A stretch of DNA of 46,195 nucleotides, taken from the NCBI GenBank assembly GCA_025454375.1, contig JALOOO010000011.1, forward strand, positions 1 to 46,195, written 5' to 3'. The notes under the pieces were generated by a model. It saw only the letters and a program-made list of their open reading frames with translations, was not told the origin of the DNA and ran no database searches. The position numbers and the translations under genes were made by a program. Positions 38,012 through 46,195 of this stretch are shown here, piece by piece. How positions within the stretch are numbered: the first letter of the stretch is position 1; the number at the start of each line of letters is the position of its first letter. The stretch comes from Leptolyngbya sp. Prado105. Its GTDB lineage: Bacteria; Cyanobacteriota; Cyanobacteriia; Leptolyngbyales; Leptolyngbyaceae.

Positions 38012-38308
38012 ATGCGTCCTATTCCTTTGACTGACTCGCGCCCCAAGATCAGCACAATGCCCCGCCCGCAGACCGAAGCGACGGCTTATCTCAATCTATA
38101 CAAGTTAGCGATTGAGAAAAAGCGTCTCCAATATGAACTTGATTCAATTGAACAGCGTCGTCATCGCATTCAAAAGCGTCTTTCTTTTCTCGAAAGCCAG
38201 GTCGCTGAAATGCAGCAAGCTTCGCAAACCCCTGCACCAAAGTTGGCTCCTGTGACCAAAAACTCTGCTCCTGATTCTGCATTAAATACGTTGTTTCTGG
38301 AGTATTGA
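38012..38308 (+). CDS. Small coiled-coil protein resembling GvpV-type gas vesicle proteins
   Basis: A 98-residue basic protein. The segment KISTMPRPQTEATAYLNLYK followed by KKRLQYELDSIEQRRHRIQK and SFLESQVAEMQQ is a typical short coiled coil, and the S-T-M-P-R start resembles small cyanobacterial proteins often labelled gas vesicle protein GvpV. No other gvp gene is in the window, so gas vesicle function is not supported here. The ATG at 38012 has AAGGTGG about 8 nt upstream. A strong terminator follows. Confidence 0.6.
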   Translation: MRPIPLTDSRPKISTMPRPQTEATAYLNLYKLAIEKKRLQYELDSIEQRRHRIQKRLSFLESQVAEMQQASQTPAPKLAPVTKNSAPDSALNTLFLEY

Positions 38309-38337
38309 ATTTCAAAGTTTCAGTGTTGTGCTAATTT

Positions 38338-38373
38338 GCGATCGAAACTGCACCGTTTCGATCGCGTTTTTTA
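38338..38373 (+). terminator. Strong intrinsic terminator after the coiled-coil gene
   Basis: GCGATCGAAAC and GTTTCGATCGC form a perfect 11-bp stem with a 6-nt loop, followed by GTTTTTT. The stem is built from two HIP1-like GCGATCG elements in inverted orientation. Confidence 0.9.
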
Positions 38374-38499
38374 TGAAAATCGCTTGAGCGTCGATAAACC
38401 GGGACTCCCAAGTGCCTGAACCGCCCTAAAACTAAAGTGTCCTGGAGACAGTCCTGTAAAGTTTCTTTAAGGAAGTCCTCAGGCTGTTCAAAGACCGCG

Positions 38500-39780
38500 T
38501 TATAGCGTCAAGGATTGAACATCGGTTTCGATCAGTTTTGCTAAATCGCGTAAGAAAGCTGCCGCATCTGCACCGTAAATAATTCGGTGATCACAAGTAA
38601 TATTCACCTGCATTTGTCGCCGCACGCCGAGCATTCCATCATCAGTTGCAACTACAGTGGCACGAGAAGCCCCGATCGCAATGATTGATCCCTGTCCCGG
38701 TGGCAAAATTGCATCAAAGGTATCAACCCCGAACATTCCAAGATTCGAGATCGTGAATGTGCCAGAACTGTATTCATCGGGTTGAAGCTGCTTCGATCGA
38801 GCGCGATCGACTAAATCTTTCCAACTGCGAGAGAGCGAGTAAAGGTCTTGCTTGTCTGCATTCTGTAAGACAGGCGTGATTAGACCCCCGTCATCCATCG
38901 CAACTGCAACGGCAATATTGATCGATTCGTTAAAGTGAATACCATTCTCAACATAGCTTGCATAGAGAAGCGGATGTTTTTGCAACGTCATCGCGATCGC
39001 TTTTGCGAGCAGCGCAGACATTGTTACGCCCTTTGATTTTACTTGCTTGTACAGCTTATCGAGCGCGTCGGTTGTGATCGTGTAAGCAGCGCGGAATACT
39101 GGGACATCTAAGCTCGCATTCATGCTGCGGACGACGGCGGTTTGCAGCGTGGTCATCGGCTTGATTTGACCCGGTTGGGTAGGAGCCACAGGAGCCACCG
39201 CTCTAGGCGCAGGAGTTGCAGCGATCGTCGCAACGGGTGCAACAGGTTTTGCCGCAGGTTTTACTGTCGGAGGCTTGCCAGCCGCCTTTTCGACATCTTC
39301 TGCCACAATCCGACCATGAGGGCCGCTTCCAACTAACGCGCTCAGTTCAACTTTCAAATCTTTCGCCAGTTTTCGTGCCCGTGGAGATGCCACAATTCGC
39401 CCATTTTGAGCAGGTGTGCTGGAGCCATTCGTCACCGCCGCTGCAACAGGTTCGGGCGTGGGAGTTGTCGCGGCAGAGGTTGCCGCAGGAGCGCTGGGTG
39501 CGGCTTGGGTTGCTTGCTGTTTTGCCGCTTCGATTTCCGCTTCGGTTTCTGCTAAAAGCGCGATCGCAGAGCCAACCGGAGCCGAACTGCCTGCCTCGAT
39601 CACGATCGTCGCTAAGAAGCCTTCATAAAAAGACTCCACATCCATGTCAGCCTTATCAGACTCAACCACCACAACGGTTTCACCTTTCTCAACTTTGTCG
39701 CCCGGAGCTTTCAGCCAGGACACGATTTTTCCTTCGGTCATGGTGGAGCTAAGAGCGGGCATAAAAATTTCGTGGATCAT
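38500..39780 (-). CDS. pdhC: Pyruvate dehydrogenase E2, dihydrolipoamide acetyltransferase
   Basis: E2 of the pyruvate dehydrogenase complex; it moves the acetyl group from lipoyl-lysine to CoA. The 426-residue protein has one lipoyl domain with the lipoylated lysine K43 in VESDKADMDVES, an A/P-rich flexible linker (about 80-125), a peripheral-subunit-binding domain (ASPRARKLAKDLKVELSAL, GPHGRIVAEDVE), a second A/P linker, and the catalytic domain from about 205. The active-site histidine is in CDHRIIYGADAAAFLRDL, the cyanobacterial/plastid form of DHRxxDG. One lipoyl domain and the Y-G-A-D form match the plastid type. It stands alone; E1 and E3 are not in the window. Confidence 0.95.
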   Translation of the reverse strand: MIHEIFMPALSSTMTEGKIVSWLKAPGDKVEKGETVVVVESDKADMDVESFYEGFLATIVIEAGSSAPVGSAIALLAETEAEIEAAKQQATQAAPSAPAATSAATTPTPEPVAAAVTNGSSTPAQNGRIVASPRARKLAKDLKVELSALVGSGPHGRIVAEDVEKAAGKPPTVKPAAKPVAPVATIAATPAPRAVAPVAPTQPGQIKPMTTLQTAVVRSMNASLDVPVFRAAYTITTDALDKLYKQVKSKGVTMSALLAKAIAMTLQKHPLLYASYVENGIHFNESINIAVAVAMDDGGLITPVLQNADKQDLYSLSRSWKDLVDRARSKQLQPDEYSSGTFTISNLGMFGVDTFDAILPPGQGSIIAIGASRATVVATDDGMLGVRRQMQVNITCDHRIIYGADAAAFLRDLAKLIETDVQSLTL

Positions 39781-39868
39781 GGCAGTTACATTTCAGGTTG
39801 AATCAGGTCTGAACACAAGAATGCAAATTTTTGTGCAGATCAGATTGTATCGAAAATTGACAACAAAT

Positions 39869-41113
39869 TTAGGCGCGATCTCTGACCTGGTGAAAAAAGT
39901 CGCCGATTAGATACAAGGAACCGCACAGTACGGTCAAATTCTCAGCCTGTGCCGCCTCTAATCCAGCAAAAACATCTGAATACACTTGACATGCCTCTAA
40001 ACCCGGACAAATTTCTTTCGCCAGCGTCGCTAATTCATCTGGAGCAGCCGAGCTATGCCCTGGAACCGGAACCAAAAATAGTGAATCTTGCGATCGCAAC
40101 AATGCCTTAAAAATATCGGCATGATCTTTCGTCGTCAGCATTCCCATCACCCAATGAACCGGACGATCGAGTGTATCGATAAATTGCCGGAGTGCGATCG
40201 CGCTTGCGGAGTTATGCGCTCCATCGATTAAAATCTGATTTCCATTCCATTTGTACCATTGCATCCGCCCCGCCCATGTTGTGTTTGCAATTCCATTCGT
40301 AATCGCATCATCTGAGATGTTCCAATCTTGTTCACGTAGAAACTGAATTGCCGCGATCGCTAATGCCGAATTATGCAGTTGAATCTCGCCTTGGAGGGGG
40401 AGTTGATAGTTGAGCGATCCTTGATTTGCCCGACCGTCGATCAGTTGAGCAGGTTGAGGATAAACGGCAGGACAGCCGAGTGCGGCAATTTGGCGATCGA
40501 CGACATTTTTTGCACCTTCTGGTAACTGTCCAATTACGGCGGGACATCCCGCTTTTAGAATCCCAGCTTTCTCTCGGGCAATATTTGCGATCGTGAATCC
40601 CAATCGTTGCCAATGCTCTCGACTAATCGAAACAATCACACTGACTAAAGGGCGATCAATCACATTGGTTGCATCTAATCGTCCTCCCAGTCCCACCTCA
40701 ATCACAGCAATATCGACCTGCTGTTCAGCAAAGTACAGCCACATTGCTGCGGTAATTGCTTCAAACTGAGTCGGTGAAAAATTCGGATCGATTCGAGATT
40801 GTACCTTTAACAACGTGTGATACAACGTTTCCGAAGGAATTGGCTGATTGTTAATACAAATCCGTTCGTTCCAATCGATCAAATGCGGTGAAGTGTAGCG
40901 ACCTGTTTTATAGCCTGCTTCGGTCAAAATGCTTGATAAGTAGGCACAGACTGAGCCTTTGCCGTTACTTCCTGCCACATGAATGATTGGGACTTGGGCT
41001 TGAGGATTGCCTAAGTCTGAGAGCAGTTTCACACTTGCTTCTAGACCTAGATGCACTCCAAAACGCTCATAGGTCTGAAGCAGGGCGTCAATTTTTGTAG
41101 AGAAGTCAGTCAT
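39869..41113 (-). CDS. folC: Folylpolyglutamate synthase / dihydrofolate synthase
   Basis: FolC adds glutamate to dihydropteroate and to folates in an ATP-dependent ligase reaction. The protein of about 414 residues has the P-loop HVAGSNGKGSVCAYL, the folate-loop segment YTSPHLIDWNERI, the Mur-ligase-like VEVGLGGRLDATNV, and the C-terminal ligase domain with ILIDGAHNSASA. The ATG at 41113 gives a typical length; one seven codons upstream (41134) is also in frame. The upstream neighbour thrB is divergent, with about 85 bp between them. Confidence 0.93.
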   Translation of the reverse strand: MTDFSTKIDALLQTYERFGVHLGLEASVKLLSDLGNPQAQVPIIHVAGSNGKGSVCAYLSSILTEAGYKTGRYTSPHLIDWNERICINNQPIPSETLYHTLLKVQSRIDPNFSPTQFEAITAAMWLYFAEQQVDIAVIEVGLGGRLDATNVIDRPLVSVIVSISREHWQRLGFTIANIAREKAGILKAGCPAVIGQLPEGAKNVVDRQIAALGCPAVYPQPAQLIDGRANQGSLNYQLPLQGEIQLHNSALAIAAIQFLREQDWNISDDAITNGIANTTWAGRMQWYKWNGNQILIDGAHNSASAIALRQFIDTLDRPVHWVMGMLTTKDHADIFKALLRSQDSLFLVPVPGHSSAAPDELATLAKEICPGLEACQVYSDVFAGLEAAQAENLTVLCGSLYLIGDFFHQVRDRA

Positions 41114-41199
41114 AGGCTTACAGGAATCATCCATCTTAAAATCATCGCACGCAGGACTACAATGAAGGACTGAACAAAATTTTAGTGCGATCGCGTCTC

Positions 41200-42111
41200 A
41201 TGCCTATTACCGTTCGTGTCCCCGCGACAACTGCTAACCTTGGAGCCGGATTTGATTGTCTGGGCGCTGCCCTGACGCTCTACAACGAATTCCAATTCTC
41301 TGAAATCGAATCTGGTTTGAACATTACTGCAACTGGAGCCGAAGCGGATCGCGTTGCTCTTGATTCTAGCAACATGGTCTATCAGACCGTTGTGAAATTC
41401 TTCGATCGCATTCAGCAACCGATGCCTGCCTTGAAGATCGATATCAAGATGGATGTGCCGCTTGCAAGAGGATTGGGAAGTTCGGCGACGGCGATTGTCG
41501 GGGGCTTAGTGGGGGCAAATGCGATCTCCGGTACTCCCATGAGTCAGGATGAAATTGCGGCGTTTGCGACTGAGATCGAGGGACACCCGGATAATGTTGT
41601 GCCTGCTCTGATTGGTGGATGTCGATTGGCAGCAGCGGGAGTCGATCGAGCGTGGGAAATTTGTGATATTCCCTGGCATTCGAGCGTTGTGCCGATCGTT
41701 GCGATTCCAAATTTTGAACTTTCGACGGCTGAAGCGCGAAGTGTCTTACCCGCAACGTATAGCCGTGCTGATGCAATCTTTAATACAGCCCATCTGGGAC
41801 TTTTAGTTCGCGGCTTAGAGACTGGAAATGCGGATTGGTTAAAAGCGGCGCTACAAGACCGAATTCATCAGCCCTATCGCGAGACATTGATCAAAGGCTA
41901 CGACGCAGTGAGACAAGCTGCGATCGCGGCAGGAGCTTATGGAATGGTGATTAGTGGAGCCGGATCGACGGTTTTAGCCTTGGCGAATCAGGACGGTTCG
42001 GAGTCTGTCAGACTGGCAATGGAGGAGGCTTGGAGAGGATTCGGGGTTGGAGTCGATGCGAAATGTTTAGCGATCGACATGCAAGGAACCCAAATTGTGA
42101 ATAAACTTTAA
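41200..42111 (+). CDS. thrB: Homoserine kinase
   Basis: ThrB phosphorylates homoserine on the way to threonine and is a GHMP-family kinase. The 303-residue protein starts [20 protein letters not shown], has the ATP loop [16 protein letters not shown] (about 85-100), [15 protein letters not shown], and the C-terminal [15 protein letters not shown]. The ATG at 41200 is the standard start; a GTG five codons earlier is in frame. The enzyme is expected to be soluble and dimeric. Confidence 0.95.
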   Translation: MPITVRVPATTANLGAGFDCLGAALTLYNEFQFSEIESGLNITATGAEADRVALDSSNMVYQTVVKFFDRIQQPMPALKIDIKMDVPLARGLGSSATAIVGGLVGANAISGTPMSQDEIAAFATEIEGHPDNVVPALIGGCRLAAAGVDRAWEICDIPWHSSVVPIVAIPNFELSTAEARSVLPATYSRADAIFNTAHLGLLVRGLETGNADWLKAALQDRIHQPYRETLIKGYDAVRQAAIAAGAYGMVISGAGSTVLALANQDGSESVRLAMEEAWRGFGVGVDAKCLAIDMQGTQIVNKL

Positions 42112-42230
42112 GAGAGTGTTTGAGAAGAAGTCGTTTATCGCTTGACCCGTCTCGGATGAGAAAGATGCGATTGGCGAATTCATTCGACCCTCTCCTACAT
42201 TCATCCATGAAATTTGCAGAATCAATTCCT

Positions 42231-42707
42231 ATGCTAAGAACCTTCACCCTTATCCTTCTGATCTCATGCTGCTGGCTTGTCTCTATCTCGCCTGCTCATG
42301 CCAGTATTTTTTCCTTCTCTGGGAGTCGTCCGATGAATTTGGGAGTGAACCACGATCGATTGAGCGATTGTCCTAGTACACCAAATTGCGTCAATAGTTT
42401 TAGTACAGATTCGACACATACGATCGAGCCGATCCAAGCTTCAGACCTGGAAAGAGCTTTCACCGACCTCAAACAAATTATCGAAGCTCAACCCAGAGCA
42501 AAAGTGATTGAAGCGACAGAGAACTATCTTTACGCTGAATTTACTAGCAAGCTGATGGGATTTGTCGATGACGTAGAATTTTATCTCGATCAGCCTGCAC
42601 ATGTGATTCAAGTACGATCGGCATCTCGTCTAGGAGAGTCTGACCTCGGTATCAATCGTCAACGCATTGAATCGATTCGCACTCAACTCAGGGCAACCTC
42701 TACCTAA
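42231..42707 (+). CDS. DUF1499-domain exported protein
   Basis: A protein of about 158 residues with a signal peptide (LRTFTLILLISCCWLVSISPAHA) and the DUF1499 pattern: LSDCPSTPNCVNSFSTDSTH, a long helix with LERAFTDLKQIIEAQPRAKV, and the C-terminal FVDDVEFYLDQPAHVIQVRSASRLGESDLGINRQR region broken into its usual strands. The two cysteines in DCPSTPNCV are conserved in the family. Function is unknown; related proteins are found in plastids and cyanobacteria. The ATG at 42231 gives a clean signal peptide; starts further upstream would add non-typical residues. Confidence 0.85.
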   Translation: MLRTFTLILLISCCWLVSISPAHASIFSFSGSRPMNLGVNHDRLSDCPSTPNCVNSFSTDSTHTIEPIQASDLERAFTDLKQIIEAQPRAKVIEATENYLYAEFTSKLMGFVDDVEFYLDQPAHVIQVRSASRLGESDLGINRQRIESIRTQLRATST

Positions 42708-42780
42708 AACAATCCCAAGATATCAAACTCGCATCTAAGATGTGGAATAGTAGAACAGTGTTTTATCTCCCTGTTTCACT

Positions 42781-43692
42781 ATGAATGAGTTATTGCATCT
42801 TCCGCTTCTCGTGCATCCCGGAACACTCTGGCAACGCACGATCGCGCAAACTGAACAGGCTCTCGCTTGCGGTGCATTGCTTTCGATTCCAACTCGGCAT
42901 GAGTTTGTTGAACAATCAGGCGTTCACTTTCTCGTGCGGATTGTAAACAATTTGATTCGCAAAGAAGCTTCGGATCTTAAGCAAAGACAAGAAGAAAAAA
43001 CGGGCAATCCGGTAAATCCGTTCTTACCTTACGAGCGCGATTTATTCGTGATGGATATTTCCGAGACTCATGTTTGCCTTTTAAATAAATTTAATGTCGT
43101 CGATCACCATCTCTTGATTGTGACCCGTGCCTTTGAAGAACAAGAATCACTCCTCACACTCCAGGATTTCACTGCAATGTGGGCATGTTTGTCAGAGGTT
43201 GAGGGCTTAGCCTTCTACAATGCAGGCAAAGAAGCTGGGGCAAGTCAGCGTCATAAGCATCTGCAACTCGTGCCTTTCCCGATTGAGAAAGAGATTCATC
43301 GCTTACCGATTGATCCCTTGATCGACAATATTTCAAATCACGATCGCATTACACAAATTCCTGAATTTCCCTTTGTCCATGCGCTAGCAAAGTTTGAGCC
43401 AGAGACAAAGCCTGAAGATTTGCTGCAATATTATTATCAGCTACTAGAAACGATTGGAATCCGCTCCAATCGGGTGATGCAGTCGGCTCCCTACAACTTA
43501 TTAGCAACCAGAGAATGGATGTTGATCGTTCCGAGATCGCAAGCGGGATTTAATGGGATTGGCGTGAATTCTCTAGCTTTTGCAGGCGCGCTTTTAGTTC
43601 CAAATGCTGAGAAGCTAGAGATTCTAAAACAATTACGCCCGCTGAATTTTTTAAAGAACGTTGCAATGATGTCCTCGATCAAGACAGATTGA
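42781..43692 (+). CDS. Ap4A phosphorylase (ATP adenylyltransferase family)
   Basis: The enzyme splits diadenosine tetraphosphate with phosphate to give ATP and ADP (HIT-like superfamily). The 303-residue protein matches the family in length and pattern: NPFLPYERDLFVMDISETH, LNKFNVVDHHLLIVTRAF, and the histidine triad-like GASQRHKHLQLVPFP with H-x-H-x-Q. The C-terminal SAPYNLLATREWMLIVPR is also typical. A PPK2 gene starts 31 bp downstream on the same strand, so the two are probably co-transcribed and both act in nucleotide and phosphate balance. Confidence 0.9.
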   Translation: MNELLHLPLLVHPGTLWQRTIAQTEQALACGALLSIPTRHEFVEQSGVHFLVRIVNNLIRKEASDLKQRQEEKTGNPVNPFLPYERDLFVMDISETHVCLLNKFNVVDHHLLIVTRAFEEQESLLTLQDFTAMWACLSEVEGLAFYNAGKEAGASQRHKHLQLVPFPIEKEIHRLPIDPLIDNISNHDRITQIPEFPFVHALAKFEPETKPEDLLQYYYQLLETIGIRSNRVMQSAPYNLLATREWMLIVPRSQAGFNGIGVNSLAFAGALLVPNAEKLEILKQLRPLNFLKNVAMMSSIKTD

Positions 43693-43723
43693 CCATAATG
43701 GAGAATTACCTCCATAGTCTGTC

Positions 43724-44590
43724 ATGAAACTCGATCGATTCATTGTTCCATCGAAGACAACAATTAAGTTAAAAGACTACGATCCTGCTTATACCGATGG
43801 CTTAACTGATAAAGCTGCGGCTCAAGCTGAACTAAAAGAGGGGGTGCAGAAACTTGCGAAGTATCAGGACATTCTCTATGCTCAAAATTCCTATGCGTTG
43901 TTAATTGTTTTCCAAGCAATGGATGCCGCCGGAAAAGACAGCACGATCAAACATGTAATGTCAGGAGTCAATCCTCAGGGATGTCAAGTTTTTAGCTTCA
44001 AATCCCCTTCTTCAGAAGAATTAGACCATGATTATCTTTGGCGAACAAATCGCGCTTTACCCGAACGGGGGCGAATTGGCATTTTCAATCGGTCTTACTA
44101 TGAAGAAGTGCTAGTCGTGCGGGTTCATCCTGAGCTACTCGCAAAGCAGACTTTACCCGCAGAGGCAAACGGCAAAGAGATTTGGGAGAAGCGCTTCAAG
44201 CAGATTAATCATTTTGAAAAGTACTTAGTCGATAACGGGGTGATTGTGCTGAAATTCTTTCTCAATGTGTCCAAGAAGGAGCAGAAGAAACGATTTCTCG
44301 ATCGAATTAACCAACCCGAAAAGAACTGGAAATTTTCCGTCTTTGATGCCAAAGAGCGCCAGCATTGGGATGAATACATGGAAGCTTACGAAGCAGTCTT
44401 TAGTAATACGAGTACGGACTATGCACCCTGGCATATCATTCCTGCTGATAATAAGTGGTTTACTCGCTTAGTTGTCTCTGACATTATTGTCAGCAAGCTT
44501 AAAGCGATGAATCTTTCCTATCCAACTGTCAGCGATGTGCATCGAACAGAACTTCTAGAAGCGAAAAAACTGTTAGAGAGTGAGGACTAA
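43724..44590 (+). CDS. ppk2: Polyphosphate kinase 2 family protein
   Basis: PPK2 enzymes move phosphate between polyphosphate and nucleotides. The 288-residue single-domain protein has Walker [20 protein letters not shown], the [16 protein letters not shown] segment, the lid and Walker B region [20 protein letters not shown], and [18 protein letters not shown]. Which nucleotide it prefers (ADP or AMP/GDP) cannot be read with certainty. It follows the Ap4A phosphorylase gene by 31 bp. A hairpin lies downstream (44652-44696). Confidence 0.93.
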   Translation: MKLDRFIVPSKTTIKLKDYDPAYTDGLTDKAAAQAELKEGVQKLAKYQDILYAQNSYALLIVFQAMDAAGKDSTIKHVMSGVNPQGCQVFSFKSPSSEELDHDYLWRTNRALPERGRIGIFNRSYYEEVLVVRVHPELLAKQTLPAEANGKEIWEKRFKQINHFEKYLVDNGVIVLKFFLNVSKKEQKKRFLDRINQPEKNWKFSVFDAKERQHWDEYMEAYEAVFSNTSTDYAPWHIIPADNKWFTRLVVSDIIVSKLKAMNLSYPTVSDVHRTELLEAKKLLESED

Positions 44591-44651
44591 TCGAACAAGC
44601 AAACTGATAAACTCATCTCCTGCCATTATCGGCTCAAGATTTTGCACAAGA

Positions 44652-44696
44652 AGGGGTTCCACCCTACCCAGATTAGATATTGAGGGGTGGAACTTA
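44652..44696 (+). terminator. Hairpin after ppk2
   Basis: GTTCCACCCT and AGGGGTGGAAC form a stem of about 10 bp with one bulge and a 14-nt loop, 60 bp after the ppk2 stop. There is no U run, so terminator function is uncertain. Confidence 0.45.
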
Positions 44697-44778
44697 TCCC
44701 AAGTGTAAATCCTGAGTGTGAGGAACCCCAAAGCGTCCAGACCTAAGATTAGAGAAAGTAGATCGGCACGGAATTGTT

Positions 44779-45255
44779 ATGAAAGCTTGGATGATGATTG
44801 TGGGGATTACCTCTTTAGTTGCGCTTGGAAGTTTCTTGATTCGACCTCGCGAGGATTTGCGCTGGGTGAAACGATTGAATCTACCCCGTTGGTTAGCGGT
44901 GATTGAACCCGCGATTCCCGTGATTTGGACGATCGTATTTTCCTGTGGTGCGGGTTCTGCGATTTTGATCTGGCAACAAAATCCTGGGACGCTCAGAACC
45001 TGGTTACTCATGGCGAGCTACTTACTCCTAGAGATTGTGACGGTTGCCTATATTCCTGTAACACTGAGGCTTCAAAGCTTAGCAATTGGCACGGTTTTGG
45101 GTGGTGTTGGCGTGGGTCTGGGCATCTTACTCACGATCGCGGTGAGTTTCATCCATGGAGGCGCAGGATTACTGTTACTGCCCTATCTTTTATGGAGTCC
45201 GATCGGGACTTACGCAACACGGAAATTAATCAACCTCAATCCAGAAGCAATTTAG
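44779..45255 (+). CDS. TspO/MBR-family membrane protein
   Basis: A 158-residue membrane protein with five predicted helices (about 3-20, 42-65, 75-95, 100-124 and 130-150). The segment RLNLPRWLAVIEPAIPVIWT and the later LLLPYLLWSPIGTYATRKLI are the pattern of cyanobacterial TspO/MBR-like proteins, which bind tetrapyrroles or related ligands in other bacteria. The classical WxxY...W residues are only partly kept, so it is a divergent member. The ATG at 44779 gives the usual N-terminus. It stands alone. Confidence 0.75.
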   Translation: MKAWMMIVGITSLVALGSFLIRPREDLRWVKRLNLPRWLAVIEPAIPVIWTIVFSCGAGSAILIWQQNPGTLRTWLLMASYLLLEIVTVAYIPVTLRLQSLAIGTVLGGVGVGLGILLTIAVSFIHGGAGLLLLPYLLWSPIGTYATRKLINLNPEAI

Positions 45256-45393
45256 TTGTCCCACCCGCCCGCCGTTCACAAGCGGACAGGACATGCAATC
45301 CCGAAGAGATTTGTCAGTCAATCAGGTGCAGAATCTCAGAATTGCTAAATCCTGTGCGACTTTGATAAAGTCAGAGTAGCGATTTGGGGACAG

Positions 45394-45588
45394 ATGATGC
45401 ACATCCTGCATGGCACTTGGATTTCTGACGACGCGGCGGACTTCGTGCAGCGTGGCAATTTTTACCTGTGGGTTGAAACCGCAGAAAAGCTAAAATCTCG
45501 CAAGGTTGCTATGGAAGGAAAACAGCGAAAAAACCAACAAAAATGGAAATTGAGAGAAATTATCTCAAAATTTACAAAGAAAGTTTTA
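45394..45588 (+). pseudogene. 5' end of an SNF2-type helicase gene, interrupted
   Basis: The first 35-45 residues (MMHILHGTWI, then a Q-R-G-N-F-Y-L-W-V-E-T motif) match the start of the large cyanobacterial SNF2/DEAD-box helicases, which are about 1000 residues long. The frame continues as a lysine-rich stretch and then runs into sequence that is not helicase-like and stops at 45727-45729. GTGTG begins at 45589, where an intron-like region starts; if that is a group II intron, the rest of the gene lies beyond the window and splicing would restore it. The exact point where homology ends is uncertain. Confidence 0.5.
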
Positions 45589-46195
45589 GTGTGCTGTCAA
45601 GCGGTATGCGCCTCAGAAACTTGTAAAAATGATGGGGATAGGTCTCTCCGACCAGTGATTAAAGGGTGGATGGGGTTGTATGGAAGATGTCATCCATCGA
45701 ACCCAACAAAAGAAAAACACTCCCACTGAGAAGAAATTGAAGTGAAGAAATCGATCTGCAGAGCCATCAGTGTTCGATCCCACAATTTTCAAACTTCACA
45801 GTATGTCTTGACAAGTTCATCCACTATTATCAACATATAACTTAACTGTACACGTAATGATGCAACTTAACTCAAGATTTATGAATAGTGTCGTAATATC
45901 GCCAAGGCTACGAAGCAGACTGACACTTAGGTGATGTTTTGAAGAACGGAAATTTATAATCCTCTGTACTAGTAGGCCCATGAGCGTTGCGCGACAGTTT
46001 TGTGGATAAGACGGAACTCACCACGTGGCAAGCGTGACTGTTCACTCATATCTGATATGCATTTATGGAACATCAAATCACACTAATAAGACACTGTGGA
46101 CATATCGCAAACCCTTCGAAAGCGCCCAGGAGGGTCAACTGCCACGTAGAGGCAGAACAAAACGAACATTTAACTGAAAAGCAAATTAAACGAAC
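45589..46195 (+). mobile_element. Probable 5' part of a group II intron
   Basis: A stretch of about 600 bp without a real ORF on either strand begins with GTGTG (group II introns begin GUGYG) directly behind the helicase N-terminus. It can form many hairpins: GGTC/GACC around 45638-45650, GGGTT..ATGGA/TCCAT..AACCC (about 45675-45707), CATATC/GATATG (about 46047-46061) and CTGCC/GGCAG (about 46139-46155). Purine-rich single-stranded motifs such as GCTACGAAGCAGACTGAC and GAAGAACGG look like domain I of bacterial IIB introns. The reverse transcriptase-maturase ORF and domain V would be expected just to the right of the window. The call is pattern-based inference. Confidence 0.45.

Noticed and set aside
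38012-38308. Gas vesicle operon
   Set aside because: Only a GvpV-like coiled coil is present and none of the structural gvp genes is nearby.
45354-45362. GTGCGAC followed by GATAA, resembling a group II intron 5' end
   Set aside because: It lies before the helicase start codon in ordinary spacer and is not followed by the structured region; the GTGTG at 45589 fits better.
46158-46195. AACGAAC repeats at the right end, similar to a viral regulatory motif
   Set aside because: Short and isolated in an otherwise cyanobacterial context; coincidence.

Overview
The window is chromosomal DNA of a cyanobacterium. It carries the phycobilisome core-membrane linker ApcE, the ferredoxin:thioredoxin reductase catalytic subunit, SufR, a chorismate lyase of the type that feeds plastoquinone synthesis, a PatD-type protein, a DUF2811 protein, and very many GCGATCGC (HIP1) octamers. 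Base composition is near 48% GC. Together these suggest a filamentous, Leptolyngbya-like lineage; that placement is inference. No tRNA, rRNA, CRISPR array or complete insertion sequence was recognised.

Layout. 1-4.0 kb is the iron-sulfur assembly locus: sufC (cut by the window edge), the wreck of an aspartic protease gene, sufB and ftrC on the minus strand, divergent from sufR, with CAAC-N6-GTTG operators between them. 3.7-4.4 kb holds two hicA-type toxin remnants in opposite orientation and a small unknown gene. 4.5-7.8 kb is apcE with four linker repeats. 8.0-12.5 kb has two small envelope proteins and a large hybrid histidine kinase (three GAF, HisKA, HATPase, two REC, Hpt), convergent with the bifunctional (p)ppGpp gene rel. 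15.3-20.6 kb has patD-like and zinc-ribbon genes, a STAND-type ATPase with 14 WD40 blades, and a 2-oxoglutarate oxygenase-like gene. 20.7-23.1 kb is an exbB-exbD pair facing a TonB-like gene. 23.2-29.3 kb is a phosphate-uptake cluster (Pho-box-like site, pstS, outer-membrane porin, pstC, pstA, pstB).

29.8-32.7 kb has a long pentapeptide-repeat protein and chorismate lyase. At 33.24 kb two genes that have each lost their 5' part (a HAD phosphatase and a DevA-type ABC ATPase) abut head to head, most simply explained by a deletion. About 700 bp further on is a dense cluster of DnaA boxes (33.94-34.06 kb) that looks like a replication origin. 34.4-38.3 kb has DUF2811, a RecB-family nuclease, a membrane protein, a degenerate protein kinase and a small coiled-coil protein. 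38.5-45.3 kb is mostly housekeeping: pyruvate dehydrogenase E2, folC, thrB, a DUF1499 protein, Ap4A phosphorylase, PPK2 and a TspO/MBR protein. The window ends in the first codons of what looks like an SNF2-helicase gene that breaks off into about 600 bp of ORF-free, hairpin-rich DNA beginning GTGTG, best read as the 5' part of a group II intron.

Shared themes are phosphate and nucleotide economy (pst-porin, rel, Ap4A phosphorylase, PPK2), Fe-S and redox control (suf, ftrC), and several decayed genes close to mobile or toxin-like sequences. The most notable signals are the DnaA-box cluster, the deletion junction, the intron-like right end, the porin inside the pst cluster, the TonB-like partner of ExbBD, the pseudokinase, and the aspartic protease remnant between sufC and sufB.
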